NCBI RefSeq assembly: GCF_018687615.1 | Contig: NZ_CP061299.1 | Span: 1,287,433-1,351,432, forward strand | DNA: 64,000 nucleotides | Origin: Polynucleobacter sp. MWH-CaK5 | Lineage (GTDB): Bacteria; Pseudomonadota; Gammaproteobacteria; Burkholderiales; Burkholderiaceae | Direction: 5' to 3' | Part shown: positions 53,076 through 60,321 of the stretch, one piece after another | Numbering within the stretch: position 1 is the first letter of the stretch | Layout of the letters: each line of letters begins with the position of its first letter | Translations under genes and position numbers: made by a program | The notes under the pieces: model-generated | Told to the model about the DNA's origin: nothing | Seen by the model: only the letters and a program-made list of their open reading frames with translations | Databases searched by the model: none

Positions 53076-53378
53076 TTAATATCTCGATAGAACATCATTG
53101 CTGGTGCGCTCTTGGCCATCAGCAAACAACTTGTAACAAAGACCGCCACCGGTTTGATTGCGAACCTTCTTCGCCTCTTCTTGCATTCTGTACATGGTGT
53201 TAAAACAATCCATGCGTGACTCAAATTGATACGTTTTAATTTCAGCCGGCTTATTCTTTTTGAGTAATGTGAACTCCAGGGTCCAATGAGTGTCCCCCAT
53301 TATTTTGGACGCCTCGTCCTTATGACCTAATTGGCAGGCTGATAAGAAGATGGCACTCAGTAGTAATAGTTTTTTCAT
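53076..53378 (-). CDS. Small hypothetical lipoprotein
   Basis: A 100-residue predicted lipoprotein with signal MKKLLLLSAIFLSAC, where Cys15 would be lipidated. The mature part contains two further cysteines (MDCFNTMY and GGGLCYKLF) that could form a disulfide. No family is recognised. It lies between the convergent lipocalin gene and the broken symporter gene on the same strand, 20 bp behind the latter. Confidence 0.75.
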   Translation of the reverse strand: MKKLLLLSAIFLSACQLGHKDEASKIMGDTHWTLEFTLLKKNKPAEIKTYQFESRMDCFNTMYRMQEEAKKVRNQTGGGLCYKLFADGQERTSNDVLSRY

Positions 53379-53398
53379 TCAGTGCCTCATTCAGTGAT

Positions 53399-54828
53399 TC
53401 ATTGCCCCATTTTTACTTGGTCGAAGTCTTGCTTATTTGGCACTAAGTAAGCACCAATCAACATACCAAACGCGCTAGCCACCAAACCCAATAAATGTGG
53501 CTCAACCAACAATTCAGCGTTCGTGAACTCTAATAGTAACCATACACCCAAACCAAAGGTGATAGCAAGAGCTGCGCCTAAATTGCTCGCTTTTTTCCAG
53601 AACAACCCTGCTGCTAAAGGCACAAAAGCACCGGCCAAAGTGATGCGGTAAGCATGCTCAACCATGGTGTGAATCGATGCATCCGTATAAATCGCATAAA
53701 ACGTCACAATGCACGCAAAACAAGCCACGGTTAGTTTGGTTGCCCATAAAAATTGCTTGTCACTCATGTGCGGCACTACTGACTTCAGAATGTTTTCTGA
53801 AAAAGTCACTGAAGGCGCCAACAAAGTTCCTGATGCTGTACTCATGATCACTGATAGCAGTGCACCAAAGAAAATGACTTGAATGAGGAAGGGCATTTTT
53901 TCCAAAATGAACATTGGCAAAATCAACTGAGAATCTTTACCAAGATATCTTGCGACCAAATCAGGATCAATCATCGTGGCTGAGTAAGCCAAGAACAATG
54001 GCACGGCAGCGAAGAAGAAATATGAGTGCCACCCAATGTGGTTCCCCACACCGCAACACGTTCATTTTTAGATGAGTTGACTCTGGCAAATACATCTTGC
54101 TGGGGTATTGAACCTAAAGCCATCGTACACAATGCGGCAATCCAAGCAATCATGTCGACCCACTCCAATCTTGGCAAGAACTCAAACTTGCCTGCGGCGG
54201 CTGCACTGCTGATCACCTTATCAAAGCCACCCGCCATATCTCCAGCCATCCAAGAGACCGCCAGTAAGCCAATCACGATCACAATCATTTGCACAAAGGT
54301 GGTGATGGCCACCGACCACATGCCACCGAATAAGGTGTACAACAAAACCACGGCTGCACCAATCAACATCCCTTGTGTTTGAGAAACCGCGTCGTATGAC
54401 AATACATTGAACACAAGACCTAAAGCAGTGACCTGTGCTGCGACCCAGCCCAAATAAGAAATAACAATGCACAGTGACAGAATCATTTCTGTTTGTTTGT
54501 TGTATCTGATTCTGAAAAAGTCACCCAAGGTGAGCAAGTTCATGCGGTAAAGGGGTCTGGCAAAAATCAAACCAAAAATAACCAAGCAGATAGATGCGCC
54601 CAAAGGATCAGAGATCAATCCGCGAAAGCCACCCTCTAAAAATGTGGCAGAAATACCTAGAACAGTTTCAGCACCAAACCAAGTGGCAAAGACCATGGCA
54701 AGCACCATGGGCAAAGGTAAGTTACGTCCAGCTGTGATGTAGTCCTTGGCGTTGTGGACTTTTCTGGCACTTAAGAGACCAATCGCAATTGATGCCAATA
54801 AATAAATTGCAACCAACCAAAGCAACAT
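53399..54828 (-). pseudogene. Sodium:solute symporter gene broken by a frameshift
   Basis: Two overlapping frames encode successive parts of one SSS-family symporter. The upstream frame (54828-53971) gives the start LLWLVAIYLLASIAIGLLSA, AMVFATWFGAETVLGIS and VWGTTLGGT, then runs into foreign residues. The downstream frame resumes with YFFFAAVPLFLAYSATMIDP and continues to the C-terminus. Between Thr268 (ending at 54025) and that Tyr (starting at 54022) there are two bases instead of three, so one base is missing. The repaired protein would have about 476 residues and 13 helices. It is either a recent pseudogene or a sequencing error. Confidence 0.85.
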
Positions 54829-54896
54829 AGTTAACCTTTGTATTGAAACTGATTAATTCGCGAATTATAGAGGAGCATTCCTTGAATTTGATAAAT

Positions 54897-54924
54897 AAAA
54901 AGCCATGCATCTGCATGGCTTTTT
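54897..54924. terminator. Terminator after the phasin gene
   Basis: AGCCATGCA (54901-54909) and TGCATGGCT (54912-54920) with two-base loop, flanked by A and T runs. It lies downstream of the leftward phasin gene and just upstream of the symporter gene. Confidence 0.82.
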
Positions 54925-54945
54925 AAGATCTAAAACACCGGCAAA

Positions 54946-55581
54946 TCAAGACTTTGCTGACTTCCTTGCAGTCTTTGTAGCCGTCTTTCTAACGACCTTT
55001 TTAGCAGCCGTTTTAACTGCTTTCTTAGCAACTGGTTTTTTGCCCGCAGGAGGCGATAACTTTTTACCAGCGTCATGAGCCATTTTTTCTAAATTAGCGA
55101 AGCCATGTTCTGCAGCTTCCGCAGCTTGCTTGGCCATCTTCCGACCTTCTTTTAAGACCTTATGACCAGCATCCGACACATCACGCACAATATCCGTGAA
55201 CTTGTCTGAACCTGCTGGCAAGTTCTTGCTGGCAGTTTTTAACCAATCTTCCATGGCTGAGCGAGCTTTATTGAGATGCTTTTCAACCTCATCGGCCGCT
55301 TCATCTTCCATGGATTTCAAAAGACCTTTGATTTTCTTTTGATAACTTGTCATGCGAGCCATGGCATCTTCAGAAAACTGCTCCTGCAAAGCCTTTAGCT
55401 TGGCCACATCATTGGTAGCTGCTTGCTTGGCATAAGACTTGGCATGCTCCATGCTTGCCTTGATTTCAGTGACCTGATGTTCGCCAAGCTCTTTGGCAGT
55501 CTCTAACAGTCGATGAGATAGAGAAAAAAGTTCTTTGGCACGCTCTTGTTGCCACTTCATGAATTCATGTTGTCCTGACAT
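54946..55581 (-). CDS. Phasin with histone H1-like C-terminal tail
   Basis: This 211-residue protein has an amphipathic helical phasin domain (about 1-150, with RAKELFSLSHRLLETAKELG and ARMTSYQKKIKGLLKSMEDE) of the type that coats polyhydroxyalkanoate granules. The C-terminus from about 175 is Lys/Ala-rich with repeated AKKA/AKKV units, resembling histone H1 or PhaF tails. In Pseudomonas PhaF such a tail ties granules to DNA. It is a single gene with AGGAGAT-type ribosome site (GGAGATCGCG). Granule and DNA binding are inferred from the domains. Confidence 0.82.
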   Translation of the reverse strand: MSGQHEFMKWQQERAKELFSLSHRLLETAKELGEHQVTEIKASMEHAKSYAKQAATNDVAKLKALQEQFSEDAMARMTSYQKKIKGLLKSMEDEAADEVEKHLNKARSAMEDWLKTASKNLPAGSDKFTDIVRDVSDAGHKVLKEGRKMAKQAAEAAEHGFANLEKMAHDAGKKLSPPAGKKPVAKKAVKTAAKKVVRKTATKTARKSAKS

Positions 55582-55648
55582 CGCGATCTCCTATGGATAG
55601 TTGATCTTTCATCCTATACCTAATTGGAGGTTTTGCCAACACTGTCAC

Positions 55649-55963
55649 TTATTGAGAAATATCCTTGAACCATCGACTCAGTCTCAGTTTTTCAATCAAT
55701 TCTTCTGAGCGCTGACCCAATGTTCTTCTAAAGTAAGCCTGTGATTGCTTTCGATAAACAAAGACCACGGCCACGCCTGCAATACCAGCGGCCAGAAACA
55801 GTAAATAAACCAAATCTCCAAACTGAGGCTTGAGGACATAACCAATCAAGGCTGGAATAGCAAAAGCAACCGCCATCAAACCAACATCCAGAATGACGAC
55901 CGTTAACTCAAAGAATGTGAAGATCAAAAGACAAAGCCCGGTCAGCAAAGTCTTTTTATTCAT
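55649..55963 (-). CDS. Hypothetical small membrane protein downstream of selD
   Basis: This 104-residue protein has two to three hydrophobic helices (LLTGLCLLIFTFFELTVVIL, VAFAIPALIGYVL, VYLLFLAAGIAGVAVVFVY) and a basic C-terminal tail containing RRTLGQRSEELIEKL. Its start overlaps the selD stop by 4 bp (ATGA), so it is translationally coupled to selD. No family is recognised. A role in selenium metabolism cannot be claimed from position alone. Confidence 0.72.
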   Translation of the reverse strand: MNKKTLLTGLCLLIFTFFELTVVILDVGLMAVAFAIPALIGYVLKPQFGDLVYLLFLAAGIAGVAVVFVYRKQSQAYFRRTLGQRSEELIEKLRLSRWFKDISQ

Positions 55964-57006
55964 GAAACTGATAAACCTGAACCTACCGTGAAAGTGCCGA
56001 TGGTTTTGGAATTTGAAAACCCTGCTGTTTGCAAAACTGATAAAACTTCCTGCTCTGCTTCAGGAGCGCAAGAAATAAGCAAGCCACCACTGGTTTGCGG
56101 ATCTGTGAGTAGATTTTTTTGCCAAGCAGCCATATCGCTGGCCAACTCAACCTCATGACCATAAGCAGCCCAATTACGAGTCGATGCTCCGGTGAAGATA
56201 TCTTTTTGCACAAGTGTGGCAGCCTCTTCAATCACCGGAATATCTTTCCAGTTGATTTGAGCTTGTAATTTTGATCCGCGTGATATTTCTAAAAGATGTC
56301 CCGCCAAACCAAAGCCAGTCACATCTGTCAATGCATGAACACCCGCGGCTTCTGCCAAGCTGGCACCGGGCTTATTCAATTGCGTGGTCAGTTGAATCAT
56401 CTGCTGATAACCAGCGCCAGACAAAACTTCTTTTTTAAGTGCAGCCGATAAGATGCCAACGCCCAAAGGCTTGCTTAAAATAATCTTGTCACCTGCTTGG
56501 GCGGCATTGTTTCTTTTGAGCTTCTTGGGATCAACAATGCCAACCACCACCAAGCCATAAATAGGCTCCACAGTATCAATTGAGTGACCACCCGCGATCA
56601 TGATGCCAGCCTCTTTACAGACAGACTCGCCACCCGATGTGATTTTCTGAATCACATCCATCGGCAATACATTGATAGGCATACCAAGTAATGCAAGTGC
56701 AAAGATAGGCTGCGCACCCATGGCATAAATATCTGAAATGGCATTTGTGGCTGCAATTCTGCCGAATTCATATGGGTCATCAACAATGGGCATGAAGAAA
56801 TCAGTGGTTGCCACAATCGCTTGATGCTCATTGATTTGATAAACAGCAGCATCTTCATTGTTATCAGAACCAACCAACAACTCTGCTGGAATACTTCCTA
56901 CTGGTGAAGCCTTCAAAATCTCTTTCAAAACGCCAGGGGCTATTTTGCAACCACAGCCCCCACCATGAGAAAGTGAAGTGAGGCGTCCGTTATAAGTCGT
57001 ATTCAT
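55960..57006 (-). CDS. selD: Selenide, water dikinase
   Basis: It makes selenophosphate from selenide and ATP, the selenium donor for tRNA selenouridine and selenocysteine. The 348 residues begin with the glycine-rich active loop LSHGGGCGCKIAPGVL, in which catalytic Cys and Lys stand (the Cys form, not Sec). They continue with NNEDAAVYQ, ATTDFFMPIVDDPYEFGRIA and GGHSIDTVEP, and end with the ATP-site NLLTDPQTSGGLL. No selA, selB or selU is in the window, so which use of selenophosphate applies is unknown. Confidence 0.95.
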   Translation of the reverse strand: MNTTYNGRLTSLSHGGGCGCKIAPGVLKEILKASPVGSIPAELLVGSDNNEDAAVYQINEHQAIVATTDFFMPIVDDPYEFGRIAATNAISDIYAMGAQPIFALALLGMPINVLPMDVIQKITSGGESVCKEAGIMIAGGHSIDTVEPIYGLVVVGIVDPKKLKRNNAAQAGDKIILSKPLGVGILSAALKKEVLSGAGYQQMIQLTTQLNKPGASLAEAAGVHALTDVTGFGLAGHLLEISRGSKLQAQINWKDIPVIEEAATLVQKDIFTGASTRNWAAYGHEVELASDMAAWQKNLLTDPQTSGGLLISCAPEAEQEVLSVLQTAGFSNSKTIGTFTVGSGLSVS

Positions 57007-57051
57007 AGGTTAAGAAGATTCTAAATAAAAATAAATGGATGCAAATGACGT

Positions 57052-57654
57052 TTAGAAACGATTTTCAACAATCATTTCTGATTGTGGAATAAAGCCAGGT
57101 TTTGGCCAGGCAGGTTTGACGGCCTTACCAATTGGCAACATCGCAGCCAAAGCAAAGTCTTTTGGCAAATGAATCAATTCAGCAACCTTCTTAAAATCAA
57201 AGCCAACCATTGGGCAAGAGTCATACCCCATGCCTTTAGCCGCCAACATCATGGTTTGCAGCAAAATGCCAGCAGATCTCATGGCCTCATCACGCTGTAA
57301 CTGCTCATCGGCTGAGTAAAAAGGATTGATCCATGGCACCAAGATATCTTGTGCTTCCTTAGGTGCATTGACCCAATATCTGGCAGGATCTTTGCTCCAC
57401 GCTTTGATATCCACAGCAATCACAAACAGTAATGATGCATCCGTGACTTGAGCTTGATCATGAGCAGCAGCGCGTAGCTGAACTCTTAGAGCTTTATCAG
57501 TGACATTCACCAAACGCCAGTGTTGGATATTGAATGAAGATGGGGCTTGCATCGCCAATTCGATCAATTGCTGAGTTTCTTCTTTGCTGAATTGATGAGC
57601 TGGATCAAAGTGCTTGATCGCTCTTCTTTGGCGGATAGCATCTAGTGTGTTCAT
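57052..57654 (-). CDS. Nitroreductase family protein
   Basis: An FMN-dependent NAD(P)H oxidoreductase fold of 200 residues. It has the N-terminal IRQRRAIKHFDPAHQFS with the Arg-Arg-x-Arg/Lys FMN-phosphate contact, APSSFNIQHWRLVNV, and GILLQTMMLAAKGMGYDSCP with the typical Cys-Pro. The C-terminal part ALAAMLPIGKAVKPAWPKPG is also conserved. It resembles the NfnB/HsdA-like YdfN group by length, but the physiological substrate is unknown. It lies upstream of selD, with 45 bp between them. Confidence 0.87.
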   Translation of the reverse strand: MNTLDAIRQRRAIKHFDPAHQFSKEETQQLIELAMQAPSSFNIQHWRLVNVTDKALRVQLRAAAHDQAQVTDASLLFVIAVDIKAWSKDPARYWVNAPKEAQDILVPWINPFYSADEQLQRDEAMRSAGILLQTMMLAAKGMGYDSCPMVGFDFKKVAELIHLPKDFALAAMLPIGKAVKPAWPKPGFIPQSEMIVENRF

Positions 57655-57721
57655 ATGTGTCTCTTATTAGTTATTGGTTAAAACTACTGATAGGTGAATT
57701 ATGTCTTAAAAGGAAGGCCTA

Positions 57722-57759
57722 CAAAAAAATCAAAACCCCCATCATTGCTGATGAGGGTT
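57722..57759 (-). terminator. Terminator of tRNA-Ile2 (formerly of rpoD-tRNA)
   Basis: On the minus strand AACCCTCATCA pairs with TGATGGGGGTT (one mismatch) and a T-rich tract follows (plus-strand A run 57723-57729). It lies 10 bp behind the tRNA 3' end. Before the element inserted it would also have closed the rpoD transcript. Confidence 0.75.
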
Positions 57760-57768
57760 CGTTACGAC

Positions 57769-57845
57769 TGGTGGGCCCTCGCGGACTTGAACCGCGGACC
57801 AAAGGATTATGAGTCCTCTGCTCTAACCAACTGAGCTAAGGGCCC
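57769..57845 (-). tRNA. tRNA with anticodon CAU, probably tRNA-Ile2
   Basis: The 77-nt cloverleaf on the minus strand has acceptor GGGCCCT/AGGGCCC, D-arm AGCTCAGTTGGTTAGAGC, anticodon arm with loop CTCATAA (anticodon CAT), T-arm with GGTTCAAGTCC and encoded CCA. The body resembles ileX-type tRNA (ACTCATAATC...TTGGTC, GGTTCAAGTCC), whose C34 becomes lysidine, more than elongator tRNA-Met. Its 5' half (to about 57807) is part of the element-borne repeat, so the gene is a host-element hybrid. Confidence 0.9.
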
Positions 57846-57909
57846 TTATGGATTAATCTTCCTCTAAGAAGCTCTTAAGCTTGTCGCTTCTGCTTGGATG
57901 ACGCATTTT
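57807..57909. repeat. Left attachment repeat (attL): tRNA 5' half plus rpoD 3' end
   Basis: The 103 bp match 63570-63672 with two differences (57880 and 57892). The block holds the tRNA-Ile2 sequence from the anticodon loop to its 5' end, the 7-bp spacer, and a copy of the last 17 rpoD codons with stop (57853-57909). This copy is a non-functional tail with no rpoD gene behind it. It must have been carried on the element. Confidence 0.9.
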
Positions 57910-57932
57910 GTTTTAGCTTGTTTAAATTTAAT

Positions 57933-57970
57933 AAACGCTATTGTAATGATGAGTAATGGTAATTAATTTT
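57933..57970 (-). promoter_or_regulatory. Possible element-supplied promoter for tRNA-Ile2
   Basis: On the minus strand a good -10-like TACAAT (57940-57945) occurs in a very AT-rich stretch; the -35 region is weak. It would start transcription about 85 bp before the tRNA, which has lost its link to rpoD. Only the -10 is convincing. Confidence 0.25.
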
Positions 57971-58328
57971 TAATAAATTTGATTGAATCAACATCAATTT
58001 CTACAGAATGTAAAAATTCTTTTTCAACTTCACCAGTTATCTCAACTTTAGTTTTTTCATCAAACGATTGCGTTGGCATTCTTTTTTTATCTATCTCAAT
58101 TCTAATTTCACCAGTGGAATCTTTGAATATGTATTTCTCATTACCAACTTTTTTAATGATGTATCCATTCAAAACAGCAAGCTGATCATCTTTGCCATTT
58201 TTAATAACATCAACAACTGTTTTTAATGTTGGGAATGATGATGCCCCCACGTAATCAGCCACAGCATTTAAGCTATAACCAACCACTAAGCTAAACAATA
58301 ATGTTAAAGAAAAAATGATTTTTTTCAT
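57963..58328 (-). CDS. Secreted bacterial OB-fold (BOF, YgiW/YdeI-like) protein
   Basis: This exported small protein has a signal peptide (KKIIFSLTLLFSLVVGYSLN) and the BOF/DUF388 pattern: FPTLKTVVDVIKNGKDDQLA, LNGYIIKKVGNEKYIFKDST, GEIRIEID and KVEITGEVEKEFLHSVEIDV. Relatives in enterobacteria (YgiW, YdeI, VisP) are periplasmic stress-tolerance proteins. ATG 58328 has a near-perfect GGAGG site and replaces a longer in-frame reading. At 121 residues it fits the family. It is the outermost gene at the left end of the integrated element and thus looks like cargo. Confidence 0.85.
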   Translation of the reverse strand: MKKIIFSLTLLFSLVVGYSLNAVADYVGASSFPTLKTVVDVIKNGKDDQLAVLNGYIIKKVGNEKYIFKDSTGEIRIEIDKKRMPTQSFDEKTKVEITGEVEKEFLHSVEIDVDSIKFIKN

Positions 58329-58730
58329 AATTACCTCCATCTCCTTACATTTTAGCATCACTTAAAAATATTAAAATCGTGTGTTTAGTTAAACCTAGCA
58401 TCTAAAAGGCATTTCAGCTATGCCTCTCATCCCCACAGTAAAAAAAATAAAAACTTTATGAAAACCACCTAAAACCGTGTGATTTTGGTTCAAACGATTG
58501 GTTATTAATTTGATGAATAAAAAAAACCCCACAGATTAGTGTGAGGCGTACGAGGAGTACTTAAAAAAGTTGAAAAAGAGAATATTGCCCACACAGCGTA
58601 CTCCTCTTTGAATTAAAAAGATATAGATTTATCAAAGGCTAATAAATTCAATGAGTTAATCAATAGCTATCAATGGTTAAAAATCAAGTGGGGTTGGCGA
58701 AAAGTAGTTAGTGTTTGAAAAACTGTGTAG
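58329..58730. other. Gene-free stretch with inverted repeat
   Basis: About 400 bp without a credible gene between the OB-fold gene and the small basic protein gene. It is AT-rich and contains a perfect 9-bp inverted repeat GAGGAGTAC (58552-58560) and GTACTCCTC (58598-58606) around a purine-rich 37-nt loop, which may be a regulatory hairpin or part of an upstream terminator. Nothing else is recognised. Confidence 0.5.
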
Positions 58731-58901
58731 CTACTTTTGATGGATGACAGACTGAATTGTCTGCTGTGCCCTCTGTATCTTCTGTCTGTTTCGTTCTGCT
58801 TTCAACTGCTTGCTGACATTATCCTTCTGCGTTTGTAATGATTTGATACGCTGTTGTTGCGGAGTGAGTGGTTTGATAGTTTTGAATTCAAAGAAACGCA
58901 T
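58731..58901 (-). CDS. Small basic hypothetical protein
   Basis: A 56-residue protein from ATG 58901 (66 if a GTG at 58931 is used), beginning MRFFEFKTIKPLTPQQQRIK. The rest is a Lys/Gln/Arg-rich probable single helix (DNVSKQLKAERNRQKIQRAQ) ending IHQK. No family is recognised. The ATG lies inside the 3' arm of a perfect hairpin. It follows the DUF6641-like gene by a few bases, and the two are probably co-transcribed. Confidence 0.55.
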   Translation of the reverse strand: MRFFEFKTIKPLTPQQQRIKSLQTQKDNVSKQLKAERNRQKIQRAQQTIQSVIHQK

Positions 58902-58924
58902 ACAGTTATTTAAGCTGTATGCGT
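58896..58924 (-). promoter_or_regulatory. Hairpin containing the start codon of the small basic protein
   Basis: ACGCATACAG and CTGTATGCGT form a perfect 10-bp inverted repeat with a 9-nt loop. On the minus strand the ATG of the small gene lies in the 3' arm. It may block initiation or act as a weak terminator of the gene upstream (T-rich TTTCTTT follows). Confidence 0.5.
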
Positions 58925-58934
58925 TTAACACTTC

Positions 58935-59375
58935 TCACTTCCTAAAACTTTTTCTAACACTACCACTAGCTTGTTCAAGCTGTTGATCAAGTTCTCCAAG
59001 TTCAACAGCTTGCTTGACTAGTTCAAGCGCTTTAATTAAATCATCAGCACTAGTCACTTCAATACTGTGTTTGCCTTTTGCCAGCTCTAATACTCTAGTA
59101 CCGTATTTGATAGCAACGCAAACCTTACCTTGTTCATTCTTAAACCACCATTCGCGTAAGCGTTTAGGCATTTCAACTTGTTTGCGTAATCCACTTTCTT
59201 TGTCAGTAAAGCTACGGAACTTTTTGACTACAAACTGCGTGCCTTCAATTTGACTTTTAGCTAGCTGTATCTGTTCCCAAACCTTACTTGCTAGCTTTTG
59301 TCTGCGTATTACTACTGTAGGTGTATGTGTAGGCTTTTTTACAGCTACTAGCTTTAGTGCGTCTAATGTACTCAT
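58935..59375 (-). CDS. DUF6641-like hypothetical protein
   Basis: A 146-residue basic soluble protein. The opening STLDALKLVAVKKPTHTPTV and the centre KRLREWWFKNEQGKVCVAIK recall the DUF6641 proteins found in integrative elements and prophages of betaproteobacteria; this is from memory of the pattern. The C-terminal part DDLIKALELVKQAVELGELD is helical and acidic. AGGAG precedes the ATG. Function unknown. Confidence 0.65.
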   Translation of the reverse strand: MSTLDALKLVAVKKPTHTPTVVIRRQKLASKVWEQIQLAKSQIEGTQFVVKKFRSFTDKESGLRKQVEMPKRLREWWFKNEQGKVCVAIKYGTRVLELAKGKHSIEVTSADDLIKALELVKQAVELGELDQQLEQASGSVRKSFRK

Positions 59376-59392
59376 CTACCACTCCTTTTAGG

Positions 59393-59521
59393 TTATTAGG
59401 TATAGGTTTATGTAAAAGCAGACTTTTTAACCACTAAAAAAACCTGCTTTTTGTTAAACCCTATATCTACAGTAGCTTCAGAGCCCTATTTGGACTACCT
59501 CTACAGCCTATTACCTAATAA
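59393..59521. repeat. Repeat block A: self-complementary recombination-site-like hairpin
   Basis: Two roughly 30-bp units in opposite orientation (TAGGTTTATGTAAAAGCAG... and the complement of TAGGGTTTAACAAAAAGCAG...) form an imperfect hairpin over 59404-59465. A perfect outer 10-bp inverted repeat TTATTAGGTA (59393-59402) and TACCTAATAA (59512-59521) encloses the block. The same units recur directly at 60281-60321 and inverted at 61071-61137. Confidence 0.75.
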
Positions 59522-59586
59522 ATAGTCAGAAATTAATATGTTTTATTTGGTTTAGATAAATAAATGTACAAATGAGGCATAAAAGT

Positions 59587-59602
59587 TGGCACGCTGATTG
59601 TT
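59587..59602 (+). promoter_or_regulatory. Sigma-54-like promoter motif before the candidate RNA
   Basis: TTGGCACGCTGATTGTT matches the -24/-12 consensus TGGCAC-N5-TTGC, with GG-N10-GT in place of GG-N10-GC. Position just upstream of the structured stretch fits, but one invariant base differs and no activator is nearby. Confidence 0.3.
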
Positions 59603-60000
59603 ATTGTGCTGTTAATCCGTTCTGATGTGAGACGGTACGCAAACGAATTACTCATTATTCGCTTTTTCACACTACCTAGCTTTTAGCTAGATGCTTAAAC
59701 GACATCCCTTTGTGATAGTACCGTTTGTGAAGATGTAATAGTTGGTAGCTTAGTAATAAGTGAATGTAGGCAAATACGAATGTATAGGCTGAAAGTGAGT
59801 GGGACTGCCACAATTAAACCCACAAACACTCCACAAAGCTACTGATATACGCTGTGGAAGTGTTGCGTTAGACGAACACTTAAAAGGTGATAGCAAAACC
59901 TACCTTATCTTGTTAATTCAAGTTGTGTGTATATCAGTTGTTAATCCTCAGTAAAGATTAGCTATAAGCCACGCTTAACTTAACAAGCGTGGCTTGTGCT
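59603..60000 (+). ncRNA. Candidate structured non-coding RNA
   Basis: There is no protein gene here, but many complementary segments in one strand. These are ACGGTAC (59632-59638) with GTACCGT (59718-59724); CTAGC-TTTTA-GCTAG (59676-59690); GTGGG (59799-59803) with CCCAC (59819-59823); CCACA (59831-59835) with TGTGG (59853-59857), whose loop holds ACTGATATAC (59841-59850), exactly complementary to GTATATCAGT (59929-59938); and AAGTGTT (59858-59864) with AACACTT (59875-59881). The region ends with a perfect 11-bp hairpin AAGCCACGCTT/AAGCGTGGCTT (59966-59995). The loop-to-downstream pairing suggests a pseudoknot. No known RNA family was recognised; strand and ends are inferred. Confidence 0.5.
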
Positions 60001-60280
60001 TCCTAGTAAAGATATAAAAATCAATCATTAAAGAAAGAAAAAAATGTGCTGAATAAAAGCGATAGCTTTTATGAAAGCACAGCAAGCAACGCAGTTGATT
60101 GCTATTAAGTATTACTTAAGTGATGCTTAAAAATTAGGTAGTAGGTCAAAAATCACCACTTCAAAACGATAAGTACTTCAGCAAAACAAATAGCAACACA
60201 TCAAATCAGCTGTATAAGCTGAAATTTCAAGCAATACGCTATGTGAGTACTACTTAAGCACACAAACAGCTTATAGACGG

Positions 60281-60321
60281 TATTAGATAGGGGTTTATTA
60301 AAAAGCAGACTTTTTAACCAA
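60281..60321 (+). repeat. Repeat B: direct copy of the left arm of block A
   Basis: TATTAGATAGGGGTTTATTA followed by AAAAGCAGACTTTTTAACCA aligns with 59394-59434 at most positions and in the same orientation, the 19 bases AAAAGCAGACTTTTTAACC being identical. It stands 138 bp before the recombinase start. A and B thus bracket the candidate RNA as direct repeats. Confidence 0.75.

Noticed and set aside
53971..54828. Two separate transporter genes in the symporter region
   Set aside because: The frames overlap and the protein parts are consecutive pieces of one family; a one-base indel explains both.
58435..58480. Terminator for the OB-fold gene
   Set aside because: A-rich sequence only; it lies upstream of that leftward gene and has no stable stem.
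59603..60000. Group I or group II intron in the gene-free region
   Set aside because: No domain V-like hairpin, no group I core motifs and no interrupted gene; only generic pairing is seen.
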